Below the pieces are notes generated by a model, which was not told where the DNA came from, made no database searches, and worked only from the letters and a program-made list of their open reading frames with translations. A stretch of 64,000 nt of DNA from Amycolatopsis sp. FBCC-B4732 (GTDB lineage: Bacteria; Actinomycetota; Actinomycetes; Mycobacteriales; Pseudonocardiaceae): NCBI RefSeq assembly GCF_023008405.1, contig NZ_CP095376.1:7420501-7484500 (forward strand), read 5' to 3'. The position numbers and the translations under genes were made by a program. Each line of letters starts with the position of its first letter. Position 1 is the stretch's first letter. Of the stretch, positions 39,787 to 49,958 are shown in pieces.

Positions 39787-40938
39787 GTGGACGTGATGGT
39801 GCTGGCCGGGACGCGGCCGGAAGCGCTGAAGCTCGCGCCGCTGGCACTGGCGCTGGACGCGCACCCGGCGTTGCGGCCGGTCCTGGTGCACAGCGGCCAG
39901 CACCCGGGCATGGTCGAGCAGGCGCTCGAACCGTTCGGGCTGACCGCCGATGTGTGGCTGGACGTGCCGCCGCGGGTCACCGGCGGGCAGGCGGAACTCG
40001 TGGCCGGCCTGCTCCCCGCGCTGGACGACCTGCTGCGCCGGCACCCGCCGGCCGCGCTGGTCGTCCAGGGCGACACCACGACGACGCTCGCGGGCGCGCT
40101 GGCCGCGTTCTGGCTGGGCATCCCGGTGGTGCACCTGGAAGCCGGGCTGCGCACGCACGACCTCGCGGCGCCGTTCCCCGAGGAGGGCGCGCGCCAGATG
40201 GTGTCGCGGCTCGCGGCGCTGCACCTGGCCCCGACCCTCGGCGCCGCGGCCGAGCTGCGCGCGGAAGGCGTTGCGCGGCAACGCATCGCGGTCACGGGCA
40301 ACACGGTCGTCGACGCCGTGCTGGAGATCGCGGCCCGCGACCTGCCGGCCCGCGACACGGCGCTGGCGTTGCTGGAGATGGAGCTCGCCGAGGCCGGCGA
40401 GCGGCTGGTGCTCGTCACTTCGCACCGCCGCGAGTCCTGGGGCGAGCCGCTCGAGCGGACGCTGGCCGCGGTGCAGCTGATCGTCGCCGAGCACCCGGAC
40501 GTACAGGTGCTGTTCCCGGCGCACCCGAACCCGCAGGTCCGCGCCCAGGTCGAGGCGGCGCTGGCCGGCCTGCCGCGCGTGACGGTGACCGACCCGCTGG
40601 AGTACCCGGACCTGGTCCGCGCCCTGCGGGCCGCGTCGCTGGTGCTGACGGACTCGGGCGGCATCCAGGAGGAGGCGCCGACGTTCGGCACCCCGGTGCT
40701 GGTGCTGCGCGACGTGACCGAGCGCGTCGAGGTCGTGGAGGCGGGGTGCGCGTGGCTGGTCGGCACGGACACCGAGCGCATCGCCGACACGGCGGCCCGC
40801 CTGCTGAGCGGCGAGCTGCGGCCGGCGCAGGTCGGAAACCCCTACGGCGAAGGCAATGCGGCCACCCTGGCGGTGGCGGCGATCGAGGAACTGCTCGGTG
40901 TCGCCGCGACGACCCGCAACGAGGTCGCGGCTACGTAG
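39787..40938 (+). CDS. wecB: UDP-N-acetylglucosamine 2-epimerase (non-hydrolysing)
   Basis: 383 residues. Converts UDP-GlcNAc to UDP-ManNAc for surface polysaccharides. Motifs: VMVLAGTRPEALKL, VVQGDTTTTLAGALAAF, VHLEAGLRTHD, TSHRRESWGEPL, LTDSGGIQEEAPTFGTPVLVLRD (in parts). The GTG at 39787 has AAGGGG nine bases upstream and gives the family start. It is 94 bases after the mini-protein gene, in the same direction, and may supply sugar to the locus with the GT2 transferase (inference). glmS and glmM in this window feed its substrate pool. Confidence 0.93.
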   Translation: MDVMVLAGTRPEALKLAPLALALDAHPALRPVLVHSGQHPGMVEQALEPFGLTADVWLDVPPRVTGGQAELVAGLLPALDDLLRRHPPAALVVQGDTTTTLAGALAAFWLGIPVVHLEAGLRTHDLAAPFPEEGARQMVSRLAALHLAPTLGAAAELRAEGVARQRIAVTGNTVVDAVLEIAARDLPARDTALALLEMELAEAGERLVLVTSHRRESWGEPLERTLAAVQLIVAEHPDVQVLFPAHPNPQVRAQVEAALAGLPRVTVTDPLEYPDLVRALRAASLVLTDSGGIQEEAPTFGTPVLVLRDVTERVEVVEAGCAWLVGTDTERIADTAARLLSGELRPAQVGNPYGEGNAATLAVAAIEELLGVAATTRNEVAAT

Positions 40939-40949
40939 GCCCGGACCCG

Positions 40950-40994
40950 TCGTGAGTTGTCCAGGGCGGTTCTAACCGCCCTGAACACTCACGA
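40950..40994. terminator. convergent-end hairpin, copy 2 of the TGTTCAG family
   Basis: Left arm TCGTGAGTTGTCCAGGGCGGT, right arm ACCGCCCTGAACACTCACGA, with small mismatches in the left arm. It holds the tsaD stop codon (40989-40991) and lies 12 bases after wecB. Confidence 0.88.
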
Positions 40995-42038
40995 GAGCGA
41001 GACCACGTTCACGGGCAACGCCGGGTTCGCGCTGAAGTCCAGCTTGGCCGTCGGGCGCTTCGCCGCCACCACGTGCGCGCCCAAAGCCGCGATCATCGCG
41101 CCGTTGTCCGTGCACAGGCGGGGGCGCGGGACGCGCAGCTCGATGCCCGCCGCCGCGCAGCGTTCCGCCGCCAGCGCCGACAGCCGCGAGTTCGCCGCCA
41201 CGCCGCCGGAGATCACGATGGTGCCGATCCCCTGCTCCTTCGCGGCGCGGATCGCCTTCATCGTCAGCACGTCCGCGACGGCCTCCTGGAACGACGCCGC
41301 GACGTCGTCCACCGGGATCTCCTCGCCGCGCCGGGCGGCGCCTTCGACCCAGCGCGCGACCGCGGTCTTCAAGCCGGAGAAGGAAAAGTCGTTCTTCGCG
41401 TCGCGCGGGCCGGTCATGCCGCGCGGGAACGCGATCGCCGCCGGGTCGCCGTTCTTAGCCGCCTTGTCGATCGGCGGGCCGCCCGGGTAGGGCAGGCCGA
41501 GCACGCGTGCGACCTTGTCGTACGCCTCGCCCGCCGCGTCGTCCACAGTGGACCCCAGCTCGGTGATCTCCGACGCGATGTCGTCGACGCGCAGCAGCTG
41601 CGTGTGCCCGCCGGACACCAGCAGCGCCAGGCACGGCGTGGGCAGCGGCCCGTGCTGCAGCGTGTCCACCGCGATGTGCCCGGCCAGGTGGTTGACGCCG
41701 TAGAGCGGCACGTCCAGCGCCGTCGCGTACGCCTTGGCCGCCGAGACGCCGACGAGCAGCGCGCCCGCCAGGCCCGGCCCGGCCGTCACCGCGATGGCGT
41801 CCACATCGGACAGTGCCAGCCCGGCTTTCTCGAAGGCGCGCGTGGTCGTCGGGACCATCGCTTCCAGGTGTGCCCGGCTGGCGACCTCGGGCACCACGCC
41901 GCCGAAGCGGGCGTGCTGCTCGACGCTGGACGCCACCTCGTCGGCGAGCAGCTCGACCGTGCCGTCGTCGTGCAGGCGGACCAGGCCGACGCCGGTCTCG
42001 TCGCACGAGCTCTCGATGCCCATGATGATGCGTGACAT
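40989..42038 (-). CDS. tsaD: tRNA t6A threonylcarbamoyltransferase subunit TsaD
   Basis: 349 residues. Transfers the threonylcarbamoyl group to A37 of ANN-decoding tRNAs together with TsaB and TsaE. Kae1/Gcp motifs: [15 protein letters not shown], the metal-binding [13 protein letters not shown], and [13 protein letters not shown]. Its ATG shares a base with the rimI stop (TGATG), so the order tsaB-rimI-tsaD is one overlapping operon, as in M. tuberculosis. Confidence 0.97.
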   Translation of the reverse strand: MSRIIMGIESSCDETGVGLVRLHDDGTVELLADEVASSVEQHARFGGVVPEVASRAHLEAMVPTTTRAFEKAGLALSDVDAIAVTAGPGLAGALLVGVSAAKAYATALDVPLYGVNHLAGHIAVDTLQHGPLPTPCLALLVSGGHTQLLRVDDIASEITELGSTVDDAAGEAYDKVARVLGLPYPGGPPIDKAAKNGDPAAIAFPRGMTGPRDAKNDFSFSGLKTAVARWVEGAARRGEEIPVDDVAASFQEAVADVLTMKAIRAAKEQGIGTIVISGGVAANSRLSALAAERCAAAGIELRVPRPRLCTDNGAMIAALGAHVVAAKRPTAKLDFSANPALPVNVVSLS

Positions 42039-42517
42039 CAGCCCGCCACCCCGTCTCGCGTCCGCGCGGGGCGGACCATCGTGTACGCGTCGGCGCCGGA
42101 AGGCTGGTAGTAGCGCTTCCGTATGCCGAGCCGTTCGAAACCGTGGCTCTCGTACAGGCCGAGTGCCGTCGTGTTGTCCGTGCGGACCTCGAGGAAGACC
42201 GGCGCTTCGTACTCGTCGGCGCGGTTCAGCAGCGCCCGCAGCAGCGCCTTGCCGATCCCCTTGCCCTGGTACTCCGGGGCGACACCGATGGTGTGCACGG
42301 TCGCCTCGTACTCGCCGCGGCGGCGCCCGACGACAGCGAGCCCGGCGTACCCGAGCAGCTCGTCGCCCTCGTCCGGGCGGGCGGCGAGGTAGAAGTGCCC
42401 GATGTCCAGCTCGGAGTGGAACGCGCGGGAGTTCCACGGGTCGTCGCCGGGGAAGAGGATCTGCTCGATCTCGACGCACCGGGCGATGTCCCGGCGGCGC
42501 AGCGGCTCGAGTCTCAC
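42038..42517 (-). CDS. rimI: ribosomal-protein-alanine N-acetyltransferase RimI
   Basis: 159 residues, GNAT fold. [23 protein letters not shown] at the start, acetyl-CoA loop [15 protein letters not shown], and the C-terminal [23 protein letters not shown] region (in parts). The GTG at 42517 overlaps the tsaB stop (GTGA). Acetylates the N-terminus of a ribosomal protein (S18 in E. coli) or other proteins. Confidence 0.94.
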   Translation of the reverse strand: MRLEPLRRRDIARCVEIEQILFPGDDPWNSRAFHSELDIGHFYLAARPDEGDELLGYAGLAVVGRRRGEYEATVHTIGVAPEYQGKGIGKALLRALLNRADEYEAPVFLEVRTDNTTALGLYESHGFERLGIRKRYYQPSGADAYTMVRPARTRDGVAG

Positions 42518-43176
42518 CTCGCGGTCACCCTTTTCGGCGCGGCGGGCTCGGCGGCGTCGGGACGGCGCAGGTACAGCGGCGTCAGCGGCGCGGGCTCTGC
42601 CTTCGCCAGCAACGCGCTCTTGGCGGCCTTGACCAGGCCGGCGGGTGACGGGAAGCGCGGCTCGATCGGCTGGACACCGAGCGCCTCCGCGTACAGCACG
42701 GCGCCGTCCCCGGCCGCGGCCTCGACGTCGGTCGCCAGGTCGGCGGGGCGCTGGACGTGCGGGCCGTCGGTGCGGTTGCCGTCGCTGTCGTAGGCGGCCC
42801 AGTACACCTCGCGGCGGCGCGCGTCGGTGCAGACCAGGAAGGCCCCGGCCGAGACGACGTCGGCGGCCAGCGCGTCGAGGCTGCAGACCGGGTGCACGGG
42901 GAGGCCGAGGGCGTGCCCGAGCGCGGCGGCGGTCGCCATCCCGGCGCGCAGGCCGGTGAACGGACCGGGGCCGACCCCGGCGACGATCGCGTCGAGGTCC
43001 TTGAGCGCGACCCCCGCGGCTTCGGCGGCGGCCAGCGCGTGCGGGGTGATCAGCTCGCCGTGGGCGCGCGGGTCGACCGTGACGCGCTCGCCGCGCGTCT
43101 CGACCCCGTCGCCGTCCACCTCGACGACGCCCGCGGTGACCGCCGGGGTCGAGGTATCGATCGCCAGTACCAACAC
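42514..43176 (-). CDS. tsaB: tRNA t6A complex subunit TsaB
   Basis: 220 residues. [19 protein letters not shown] at the start, then [18 protein letters not shown], typical of the non-catalytic Kae1-like partner that scaffolds TsaD and TsaE. GTG start with TAGGCT eight bases upstream, consistent with a leaderless operon transcript. First gene of tsaB-rimI-tsaD; divergent from the matB-like gene. Confidence 0.95.
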   Translation of the reverse strand: MLVLAIDTSTPAVTAGVVEVDGDGVETRGERVTVDPRAHGELITPHALAAAEAAGVALKDLDAIVAGVGPGPFTGLRAGMATAAALGHALGLPVHPVCSLDALAADVVSAGAFLVCTDARRREVYWAAYDSDGNRTDGPHVQRPADLATDVEAAAGDGAVLYAEALGVQPIEPRFPSPAGLVKAAKSALLAKAEPAPLTPLYLRRPDAAEPAAPKRVTAR

Positions 43177-43374
43177 GGTGTCCCAGCCTACGACCAGCGT
43201 CTTCGAGAGGTCGCTGCAGGGGACTGATCCGCACGGTACTGTGCCGTTTGTTACCGATCCGACCGCAGCCACGGCGGAACGGGCACCTCCCGCCGACCGG
43301 TTGCGAAACGTTCCGCCTGCTTCCGGTCGAACCGGTAACGTGCGGATGGAGTCCGACTCTGGGAGGTCCCCGCG

Positions 43375-44799
43375 GTGCCCGCCCCGTTGTTCCCCACCCT
43401 TGCCGACGGTTCCGCCGAAGAGGCCCTGCGCTTCGGCGACCACGTCCTCTCCTACGCCGACCTCGCCGCCGTGGCCGGGGGGCTCGCCGCCGAGCTGCCT
43501 CGCGGCCGCGTGGCCGTCTGGGCGACCCCGACCGTGCACACGAGCGTCGCGGTCGTCGCCGCGCTGCTCGCCGGGGTGCCGGCCGTGCCGCTCAACCCGA
43601 AGATCGGCGAGCGCGAGCTCGCGCACATCCTGACCGACAGCGAGCCGCAGCTGGTGCTGGCCGAGCCCGGCGCCGAACTGCCCGCCGCCCTGGCCGGGCT
43701 GCCGCGGCGGGACATCCCGCTGACCGGCGGGAAAGCGCTCGACGCGGCGGAGCCGGACCCGGAGACGCCCGCGCTGATCGTCTACACGTCGGGGACCACC
43801 GGCCCGCCCAAGGGCGTCGTCCTCCCCCGCCGCGCGATCGCGAGCACGCTCGACGCCCTCGAAGACGCCTGGGGCTGGATGGCCGGTGACGTCCTCGTGC
43901 ACGGGCTCCCGCTGTTCCACGTGCACGGCCTGATCCTCGGCATCCTCGGCCCGCTGCGCCGCGGCGGGTCGGTGCGCCACCTCGGCCGGTTCTCGACCGA
44001 GGGCGTCGCGCGCGAACTGGCGAACGGCGCGACCATGCTGTTCGGCGTCCCGACGATGTACCACCGGATCGCCGGCGAGGTCGGCACGGACACCGCGCTC
44101 GCGGACGCCCTGCGCGGCGCGCGCCTGCTCGTCTCCGGGTCCGCGGCGCTGCCGGTGCACGACCACCAGCGGATCACCGCGGCGACCGGCCAGCAGGTCG
44201 TCGAGCGCTACGGGATGACCGAAACCCTGATGAACACGAGCGTCCGCGCCGACGGCGAGCGCAAGCCCGGCACGGTCGGCGTCCCGCTCGGCGGCGTCGA
44301 GCTACGGCTGGTCGGCGAGGCCGGCGAGGTGGTCGACGACCTCGAGACCGTCGGCGAGATCCAGGTCCGCGGCCCGAACCTGTTCACCGAGTACCTCAAC
44401 CGCCCGGACGCGACCGCGGCGGCGTTCGACGGCGGCTGGTTCCGCACCGGCGACGTGGCGACGCGCGACGCCGACGGCTACGTCAAGATCGTCGGGCGCA
44501 AGGCGACCGACCTGATCAAGAGCGGCGGCTACAAGATCGGCGCGGGCGAGATCGAAAACGCGCTGCTCGAACACCCCGGCGTCGCCGAAGCCGCCGTCAC
44601 CGGCGAGCCGGACGACGACCTCGGCGAGCGGATCGTCGCGTGGATCGTGCCTTCCGGTGAGCCGCCGACGGCCGGGGAACTGGCCGACCACGTCGCGAAG
44701 CTGCTCGCGCCGCACAAGCGTCCGCGGGTCGTCCGCTACCTGGAAGCGTTGCCGCGCAACGACATGGGCAAGGTCATGAAGCGGGCGCTCGGTGTCTAG
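43375..44799 (+). CDS. matB: malonyl-CoA synthetase-like acyl-CoA ligase
   Basis: 474 residues, ANL superfamily. YTSGTTGPPKGVVLPRRAI (P-loop), ERYGMTET, GWFRTGDVATRD, and the catalytic Lys in RNDMGKVMK. Overall length and N-terminus (PLFPTLADGSAEEALRFGDH) recall Streptomyces MatB, which makes malonyl-CoA from malonate and ATP. GGGAGG before the GTG start. It overlaps the carboxyltransferase gene by 8 bases, giving two routes to malonyl/acyl-CoA extender units from one operon. Substrate specificity is inferred. Confidence 0.87.
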   Translation: MPAPLFPTLADGSAEEALRFGDHVLSYADLAAVAGGLAAELPRGRVAVWATPTVHTSVAVVAALLAGVPAVPLNPKIGERELAHILTDSEPQLVLAEPGAELPAALAGLPRRDIPLTGGKALDAAEPDPETPALIVYTSGTTGPPKGVVLPRRAIASTLDALEDAWGWMAGDVLVHGLPLFHVHGLILGILGPLRRGGSVRHLGRFSTEGVARELANGATMLFGVPTMYHRIAGEVGTDTALADALRGARLLVSGSAALPVHDHQRITAATGQQVVERYGMTETLMNTSVRADGERKPGTVGVPLGGVELRLVGEAGEVVDDLETVGEIQVRGPNLFTEYLNRPDATAAAFDGGWFRTGDVATRDADGYVKIVGRKATDLIKSGGYKIGAGEIENALLEHPGVAEAAVTGEPDDDLGERIVAWIVPSGEPPTAGELADHVAKLLAPHKRPRVVRYLEALPRNDMGKVMKRALGV

Positions 44800-46117
44800 G
44801 CTGCCGGCGCGCGAAGTCGTCGGCACGATCGCGAACGACTTCACGGAGTTCCCCACGCCGCTGCGCGACGAGCCGGCCGACGGGCCGATCGGCTGGCCGG
44901 GTTACCGCACCGCCCGTGCCGCGGCGGAAGAACGCACCGGCGAGAAGGAGTCGGTCGTCTGCGGGACGGCGAAGATCGGCGACGTCGAGGCGGTGCTGAT
45001 CGCCTTCGAGTTCGGCTTCCTGGGCGGCTCGCTCGGGCAGCGCACCGGCGACCGGATCGAGGCGGCGTTCGCGCACGCCCGCGACGCGCGGCTGCCGGTG
45101 GTCTCGCTGGTCGCGACCGGCGGCAGCCGCATGCAGCAGGGCATGCGCGCGCTGATGCAGCTCCAGCGCGTGGCGCGGGCGGCGGCGCTCACGCGCGCGG
45201 CGGGCATCCCGCAGATCTCGGTGCTGCGCGACCCGACGACCGGCGGTGGCTGGGCGACCCTCGGCGCGGGCGCCGACGTCGTCCTCGCGCTGCCGGAGGC
45301 GCAGGTCGGGTTCGCGGGCTCGCGGGTGCGGCCGCCGGAGGCCCCGGAGGCGTACACCGCGGAGGCGAAGCTCGAGTGGGGTCAGGTCGACGCCGTCGTC
45401 ACGCCGGACGAACTCGGGCCCACGCTGGAACGCTGGCTGCGGCTGCTGACCGCGCGCTCGTCGGCGGCCGCTCCGCCGCCTTCGGCGCTTAGGGCCGCTC
45501 CGCTGCCTTCCACGGGCTGGGAGGCGGTCCAGGCGGCGAGGTCGCCTTCGCGTCCCCGGGCCGCCGAGTACCTGGACGCGTACTTCGACTGGCGCGAAGA
45601 CATCAGCGGCGACCGCGCGGGCGGCGTCGACCCGGGTGTCGCGTGCGGCTTCGGCTGGCGCGACGGCCGGACGATCGCGTACGCGGCGCAGTGCGGCACC
45701 CCGACGTCCCCGGCGGGCTTCCGCACGGCTGCGAGGCTGGTGCGGCTGGCGTCCCGGCTGGGCTTCCCGGTGCTCACGCTGGTCGACACCCCGGGCGCGG
45801 CCAACGACGCGGCGGCCGAGCAGGCGGGCGCGGGCGCGGCGATCGCGGCGATGTTCGAGGCGGTCGCGACGGCGGCGATCCCGGTGACGACGCTGGTGAT
45901 CGGCGAAGGCGGCTCGGGCGGGGCGTTGGCGTTCGCGGGCGCGGAGTCGACGTGGGTGACCCCGGACGCGTACTTCTCGGTGACGTCGCCCGAAGCCGCG
46001 GCGGCGATCCTGAAGCGGCCGGCTTCGGAGGTGCCGGACATCGCGAACCAGCTGCACCTGCGCCCCCAGGACCTGGTGGACCTGGGGGTGGCCCGGGCGG
46101 TGGTCAGGTTCTCGTGA
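44792..46117 (+). CDS. acyl-CoA carboxylase carboxyltransferase, AccDA-type fusion
   Basis: 441 residues holding two crotonase-like halves: an AccD-like N-half without a zinc ribbon (SLVATGGSRMQQGMRALM, ISVLRDPTTGGGWATLGAGADV in parts) and an AccA-like C-half (LTLVDTPGAANDAAAEQAG, TTLVIGEGGSGGALAFAGA). A linker of about 45 residues (SSAAAPPPSALRAAP) joins them. It transfers CO2 from biotin to an acyl-CoA and needs a biotin carboxylase/carrier encoded elsewhere. Its stop lies at the edge of a convergent-end hairpin. Confidence 0.88.
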   Translation: MSRLPAREVVGTIANDFTEFPTPLRDEPADGPIGWPGYRTARAAAEERTGEKESVVCGTAKIGDVEAVLIAFEFGFLGGSLGQRTGDRIEAAFAHARDARLPVVSLVATGGSRMQQGMRALMQLQRVARAAALTRAAGIPQISVLRDPTTGGGWATLGAGADVVLALPEAQVGFAGSRVRPPEAPEAYTAEAKLEWGQVDAVVTPDELGPTLERWLRLLTARSSAAAPPPSALRAAPLPSTGWEAVQAARSPSRPRAAEYLDAYFDWREDISGDRAGGVDPGVACGFGWRDGRTIAYAAQCGTPTSPAGFRTAARLVRLASRLGFPVLTLVDTPGAANDAAAEQAGAGAAIAAMFEAVATAAIPVTTLVIGEGGSGGALAFAGAESTWVTPDAYFSVTSPEAAAAILKRPASEVPDIANQLHLRPQDLVDLGVARAVVRFS

Positions 46118-46155
46118 GTGTTCAGGGCGGTTCTAACCGCCCTGAACACTCACGA
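46112..46155. terminator. convergent-end hairpin, copy 3 of the TGTTCAG family
   Basis: A perfect 21-base stem TCGTGAGTGTTCAGGGCGGTT / AACCGCCCTGAACACTCACGA with CT at the centre. The outer TCGTGA contains the stop codon of the plus-strand carboxyltransferase and, symmetrically, of the minus-strand tsaE. Confidence 0.93.
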
Positions 46156-46638
46156 CATCTCGGCGAGCTCCGGGGTGCGGTCGGCCCACGAGCCGTGCGG
46201 TTCCAGGGTCACCTCGCGGACGTCGTCCTCGCGGCGGTCCAGCCGCACCACGAGGTAGTCGTCCGAAAGCCGCTCCGCCGAACCCTCGCCCCACTCGACC
46301 ACGATCGCCGAGCGCTCCAGGTCCGTGTCCAGGTCCAGGTCGTCGAGCTGGGAGAGGTCACCACCCAGCCGGTAGGCGTCGACGTGCACCAGTGGCACGC
46401 CGGAAGCGCCCGCCGGGTGGACGCGGGCCAGGACGAACGTCGGGGAGCTGACCCGGCCGCCGACGCCGAGGCCGGCCGCGATGCCGCGGGTCAGCGTCGT
46501 CTTGCCCGCGCCCAGGGGGCCGGCCAGCAGGACCAGGTCGCCCGCGCGCAGTGCGCGGCCGAGCGCGCGCCCGAAGTCCATCGTCTCTTCGGGCGTCGGG
46601 AACACCATCGGGGAGATCACGGTCAACGCTGCCACCAC
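46150..46638 (-). CDS. tsaE: tRNA t6A complex ATPase TsaE
   Basis: 162 residues. P-loop AGPLGAGKTTLTRGIAAGLG, then VSSPTFVLARVH, VHVDAYRLGG and VVEWGEG. The ATPase that resets the TsaB-TsaD complex. Start overlaps the end of the hydrolase gene by 16 bases; order alr-hydrolase-tsaE matches the M. tuberculosis region. Confidence 0.96.
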   Translation of the reverse strand: MVAALTVISPMVFPTPEETMDFGRALGRALRAGDLVLLAGPLGAGKTTLTRGIAAGLGVGGRVSSPTFVLARVHPAGASGVPLVHVDAYRLGGDLSQLDDLDLDTDLERSAIVVEWGEGSAERLSDDYLVVRLDRREDDVREVTLEPHGSWADRTPELAEMS

Positions 46639-47723
46639 CAGTTTCGCCGGGACGAGTTTTCGCCGTCCACACCGGAACAGCGTTGCAGGAGATCGATCAG
46701 GTGGCTGGTCACCAGCTCGGGCTGCTCGAGCTGGACCATGTGGCCGGCGCCGCGGACGCGCACGAGCTCCGCGTCGGGCAGCTCGGCCGCGATCCGCTCG
46801 GCGTGCGCGAACGGCGTGAACCGGTCCGAGTCGCCGCCGATGACCAGGACTTCCGCGTGCTTCAGGCCGGCGAGCGCCGCGTAGCGGTTGTGGCTGCCGA
46901 GCGTGTCGACGAAGTTGACGAGCCCGCGCACCGGCGTCACCTCGAGCATCTCGAGCATGAAGTCGACGAGCCTCGGCGCGACGTCCCGGCTGCCGAACGC
47001 CAGCCGTCGCACGGCTTGGCGCGTCAGCTGGCCGCCGGCCGCGCGGACGAACTCCACCAGCCCCGGCTGCCAGCCGGCCAGACCGCCGGCGGCGCGCGTC
47101 AGCGGGTTGTACTTCGAGAGCAGCGAACGCGGCAGCCCGCGGGCGCCCACTTCGCCCGCCGCGGTCGCGATGAAGGCGACGCCTTCCACGCGTTCTTCGA
47201 ACAGCGAAGGGAACTCGGCGGCCAGCTCCATGATCACCATGCCGCCCATCGAGTGCCCCATCAGCACGATGGGCCCGTCCGGGACCACGGACCGCAGCAC
47301 GACGTCGAGGTCGCGGGCCAGCTGTTCGATCGTCGAGTTCTCCGCCGAAGCCGCGCCGGACAGGCCGTGGCCGCGGTGGTCGTAGTACACCTGACGCACG
47401 CGAGGCAGCCGAAGCGACTCGAGGTCGCGGCGCTGGAAGTGCCAGCAGCGCTTCGAAAGCGCGAAGCCGTGCACCCCCACGACGGTCAGTTCGGGCTTCC
47501 CGCCGTCCCCCGGGTCGATCTCCTCGACCGAAAGCGGCGTGCCGTCATCGGCCGCGACCGTGGACGCACGGTCGGGCTTCAGCTCCCCCAGCGGCTCGTC
47601 CACGTACGGATCCTCACTGTGCCGCCGCTGCTGCGCGGCGACGGCAATAGCGGCGGCGGCGGTCCCCGTGGCCACGGCCCCGACCCCGCCGGCGATGGCC
47701 AGCAGTCGACGTGAAGGTGTCAC
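46623..47723 (-). CDS. membrane-anchored alpha/beta hydrolase
   Basis: 366 residues. N-terminal hydrophobic segment (LLAIAGGVGAVATGTAAAAIA), then an alpha/beta-hydrolase fold: VVGVHGFALSKRCWHFQ (oxyanion), DHRGHGLSG, nucleophile Ser in LMGHSMGGMV, acid in IGGDSDRFTP, His in GAGHMVQLEQP. GTG start overlaps the alr stop (GTGA). Probable lipase/esterase; substrate unknown. The conserved position between alr and tsaE is common in actinobacteria. Confidence 0.9.
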   Translation of the reverse strand: MTPSRRLLAIAGGVGAVATGTAAAAIAVAAQQRRHSEDPYVDEPLGELKPDRASTVAADDGTPLSVEEIDPGDGGKPELTVVGVHGFALSKRCWHFQRRDLESLRLPRVRQVYYDHRGHGLSGAASAENSTIEQLARDLDVVLRSVVPDGPIVLMGHSMGGMVIMELAAEFPSLFEERVEGVAFIATAAGEVGARGLPRSLLSKYNPLTRAAGGLAGWQPGLVEFVRAAGGQLTRQAVRRLAFGSRDVAPRLVDFMLEMLEVTPVRGLVNFVDTLGSHNRYAALAGLKHAEVLVIGGDSDRFTPFAHAERIAAELPDAELVRVRGAGHMVQLEQPELVTSHLIDLLQRCSGVDGENSSRRNWWWQR

Positions 47724-48835
47724 GAGCGCTCTCCCGGATACCGGCGCCGCACCCGCGGGCGGTACATCGAGGTGACGATCTCGTAGTCGATGGTGCCCAG
47801 CTTGTCGGCCCACTCCCGGGCCGTCGGCTCGCCCTGCGTCCCCGGCCCGAACAGCACGACCTCGTCGCCGACGGCGGGCTCGAAGTCACCGCAGTCGACC
47901 ACCAGCTGGTCCATGCAGACCCGCCCGGCCACCGGGCGCCGCCGCCCGCCGAGCCACACGTCCATCCGGCCCGACAGCGACCGCGGGACGCCGTCGGCGT
48001 ACCCGGCCGGGACCAGGGCGAGGTTCGTGTCGCGCGGGGTGGTCCAGGTGTGCCCGTAGGACACCGATTCGCCGGCTTCGACGCGCTTGACCAGCGCGAC
48101 CGCGGACCGGAACGTCATGGCCGGGCGCAGGTCTTCGGCCTGCGGCACCGGGTTGAGCCCGTACATCGCGATACCGGGGCGGACGACGTCGAAGTGCAGG
48201 TCCGGCCGCGTGAGCAGGGCCGCGGAGTTCGCCAGGTGCCGCTTCGGGTCGAGCCCGGCGGCGCGGGCGGCGTCGTAGGCCTCTTCGAACCGCTTGGCCT
48301 GCATGTCGATCGAGGGGTGCTCGGGCTCGTCCGCGCAGGCGAGGTGGGACCAGATCGCGACGACGTCCACGCGGGGTTCTGCGGCCGCGGCGGCGACCAG
48401 CTCGGCCCACGCGGCGGGCGGGCAGCCGTTGCGCGAAAGCCCGGTGTCGATCTTGAGGTGCACACGAGCCGGAGTACCCGGTTTCGCCGCGGCCGCGATG
48501 CGGCGTAGCTCACCCAGCGAGCTGGCGGCCAGGTCGACGTCCGCCTCGATGCCCGCCGCGAAGTCGACGTCCGGGGTGTCCAGCCAGCTGAACAGGCGGG
48601 TGGTGATCCCGGCCTCGCGCAGGGCGAGGGCTTCGCCGAGGGAGCAGGTGCCGAGCCAGCCCGCGCCGGCCTCGACCGCGGCGCGCGCCACCGGCAGCGC
48701 GCCGTGGCCGTAGGCGTCGGCCTTCACCACGGCCATCACCTCGGCGCCGGGCGCGCGGGCGCCCAGCAGGGTGAGGTTGTGGCGGATCGCGTCGAGGTCG
48801 ATGTCGACCTGGGCGCGAGGGAAACTGGAGGACAT
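47720..48835 (-). CDS. alr: alanine racemase
   Basis: 371 residues, PLP-dependent. Makes D-alanine for peptidoglycan. PLP-binding Lys38 in VVKADAYGHG; second catalytic Tyr in AGESVSYGHTW; other signatures LKIDTGLSRNG, RPGIAMYG and VCMDQLVVD. ATG with GGAGG seven bases upstream. First gene of the alr-hydrolase-tsaE operon. Confidence 0.97.
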   Translation of the reverse strand: MSSSFPRAQVDIDLDAIRHNLTLLGARAPGAEVMAVVKADAYGHGALPVARAAVEAGAGWLGTCSLGEALALREAGITTRLFSWLDTPDVDFAAGIEADVDLAASSLGELRRIAAAAKPGTPARVHLKIDTGLSRNGCPPAAWAELVAAAAAEPRVDVVAIWSHLACADEPEHPSIDMQAKRFEEAYDAARAAGLDPKRHLANSAALLTRPDLHFDVVRPGIAMYGLNPVPQAEDLRPAMTFRSAVALVKRVEAGESVSYGHTWTTPRDTNLALVPAGYADGVPRSLSGRMDVWLGGRRRPVAGRVCMDQLVVDCGDFEPAVGDEVVLFGPGTQGEPTAREWADKLGTIDYEIVTSMYRPRVRRRYPGERS

Positions 48836-48863
48836 AACACCTCCAGTTTCCCATGACCCGAGG

Positions 48864-49955
<1,092 letters not shown>

Positions 49956-49958
49956 CGG

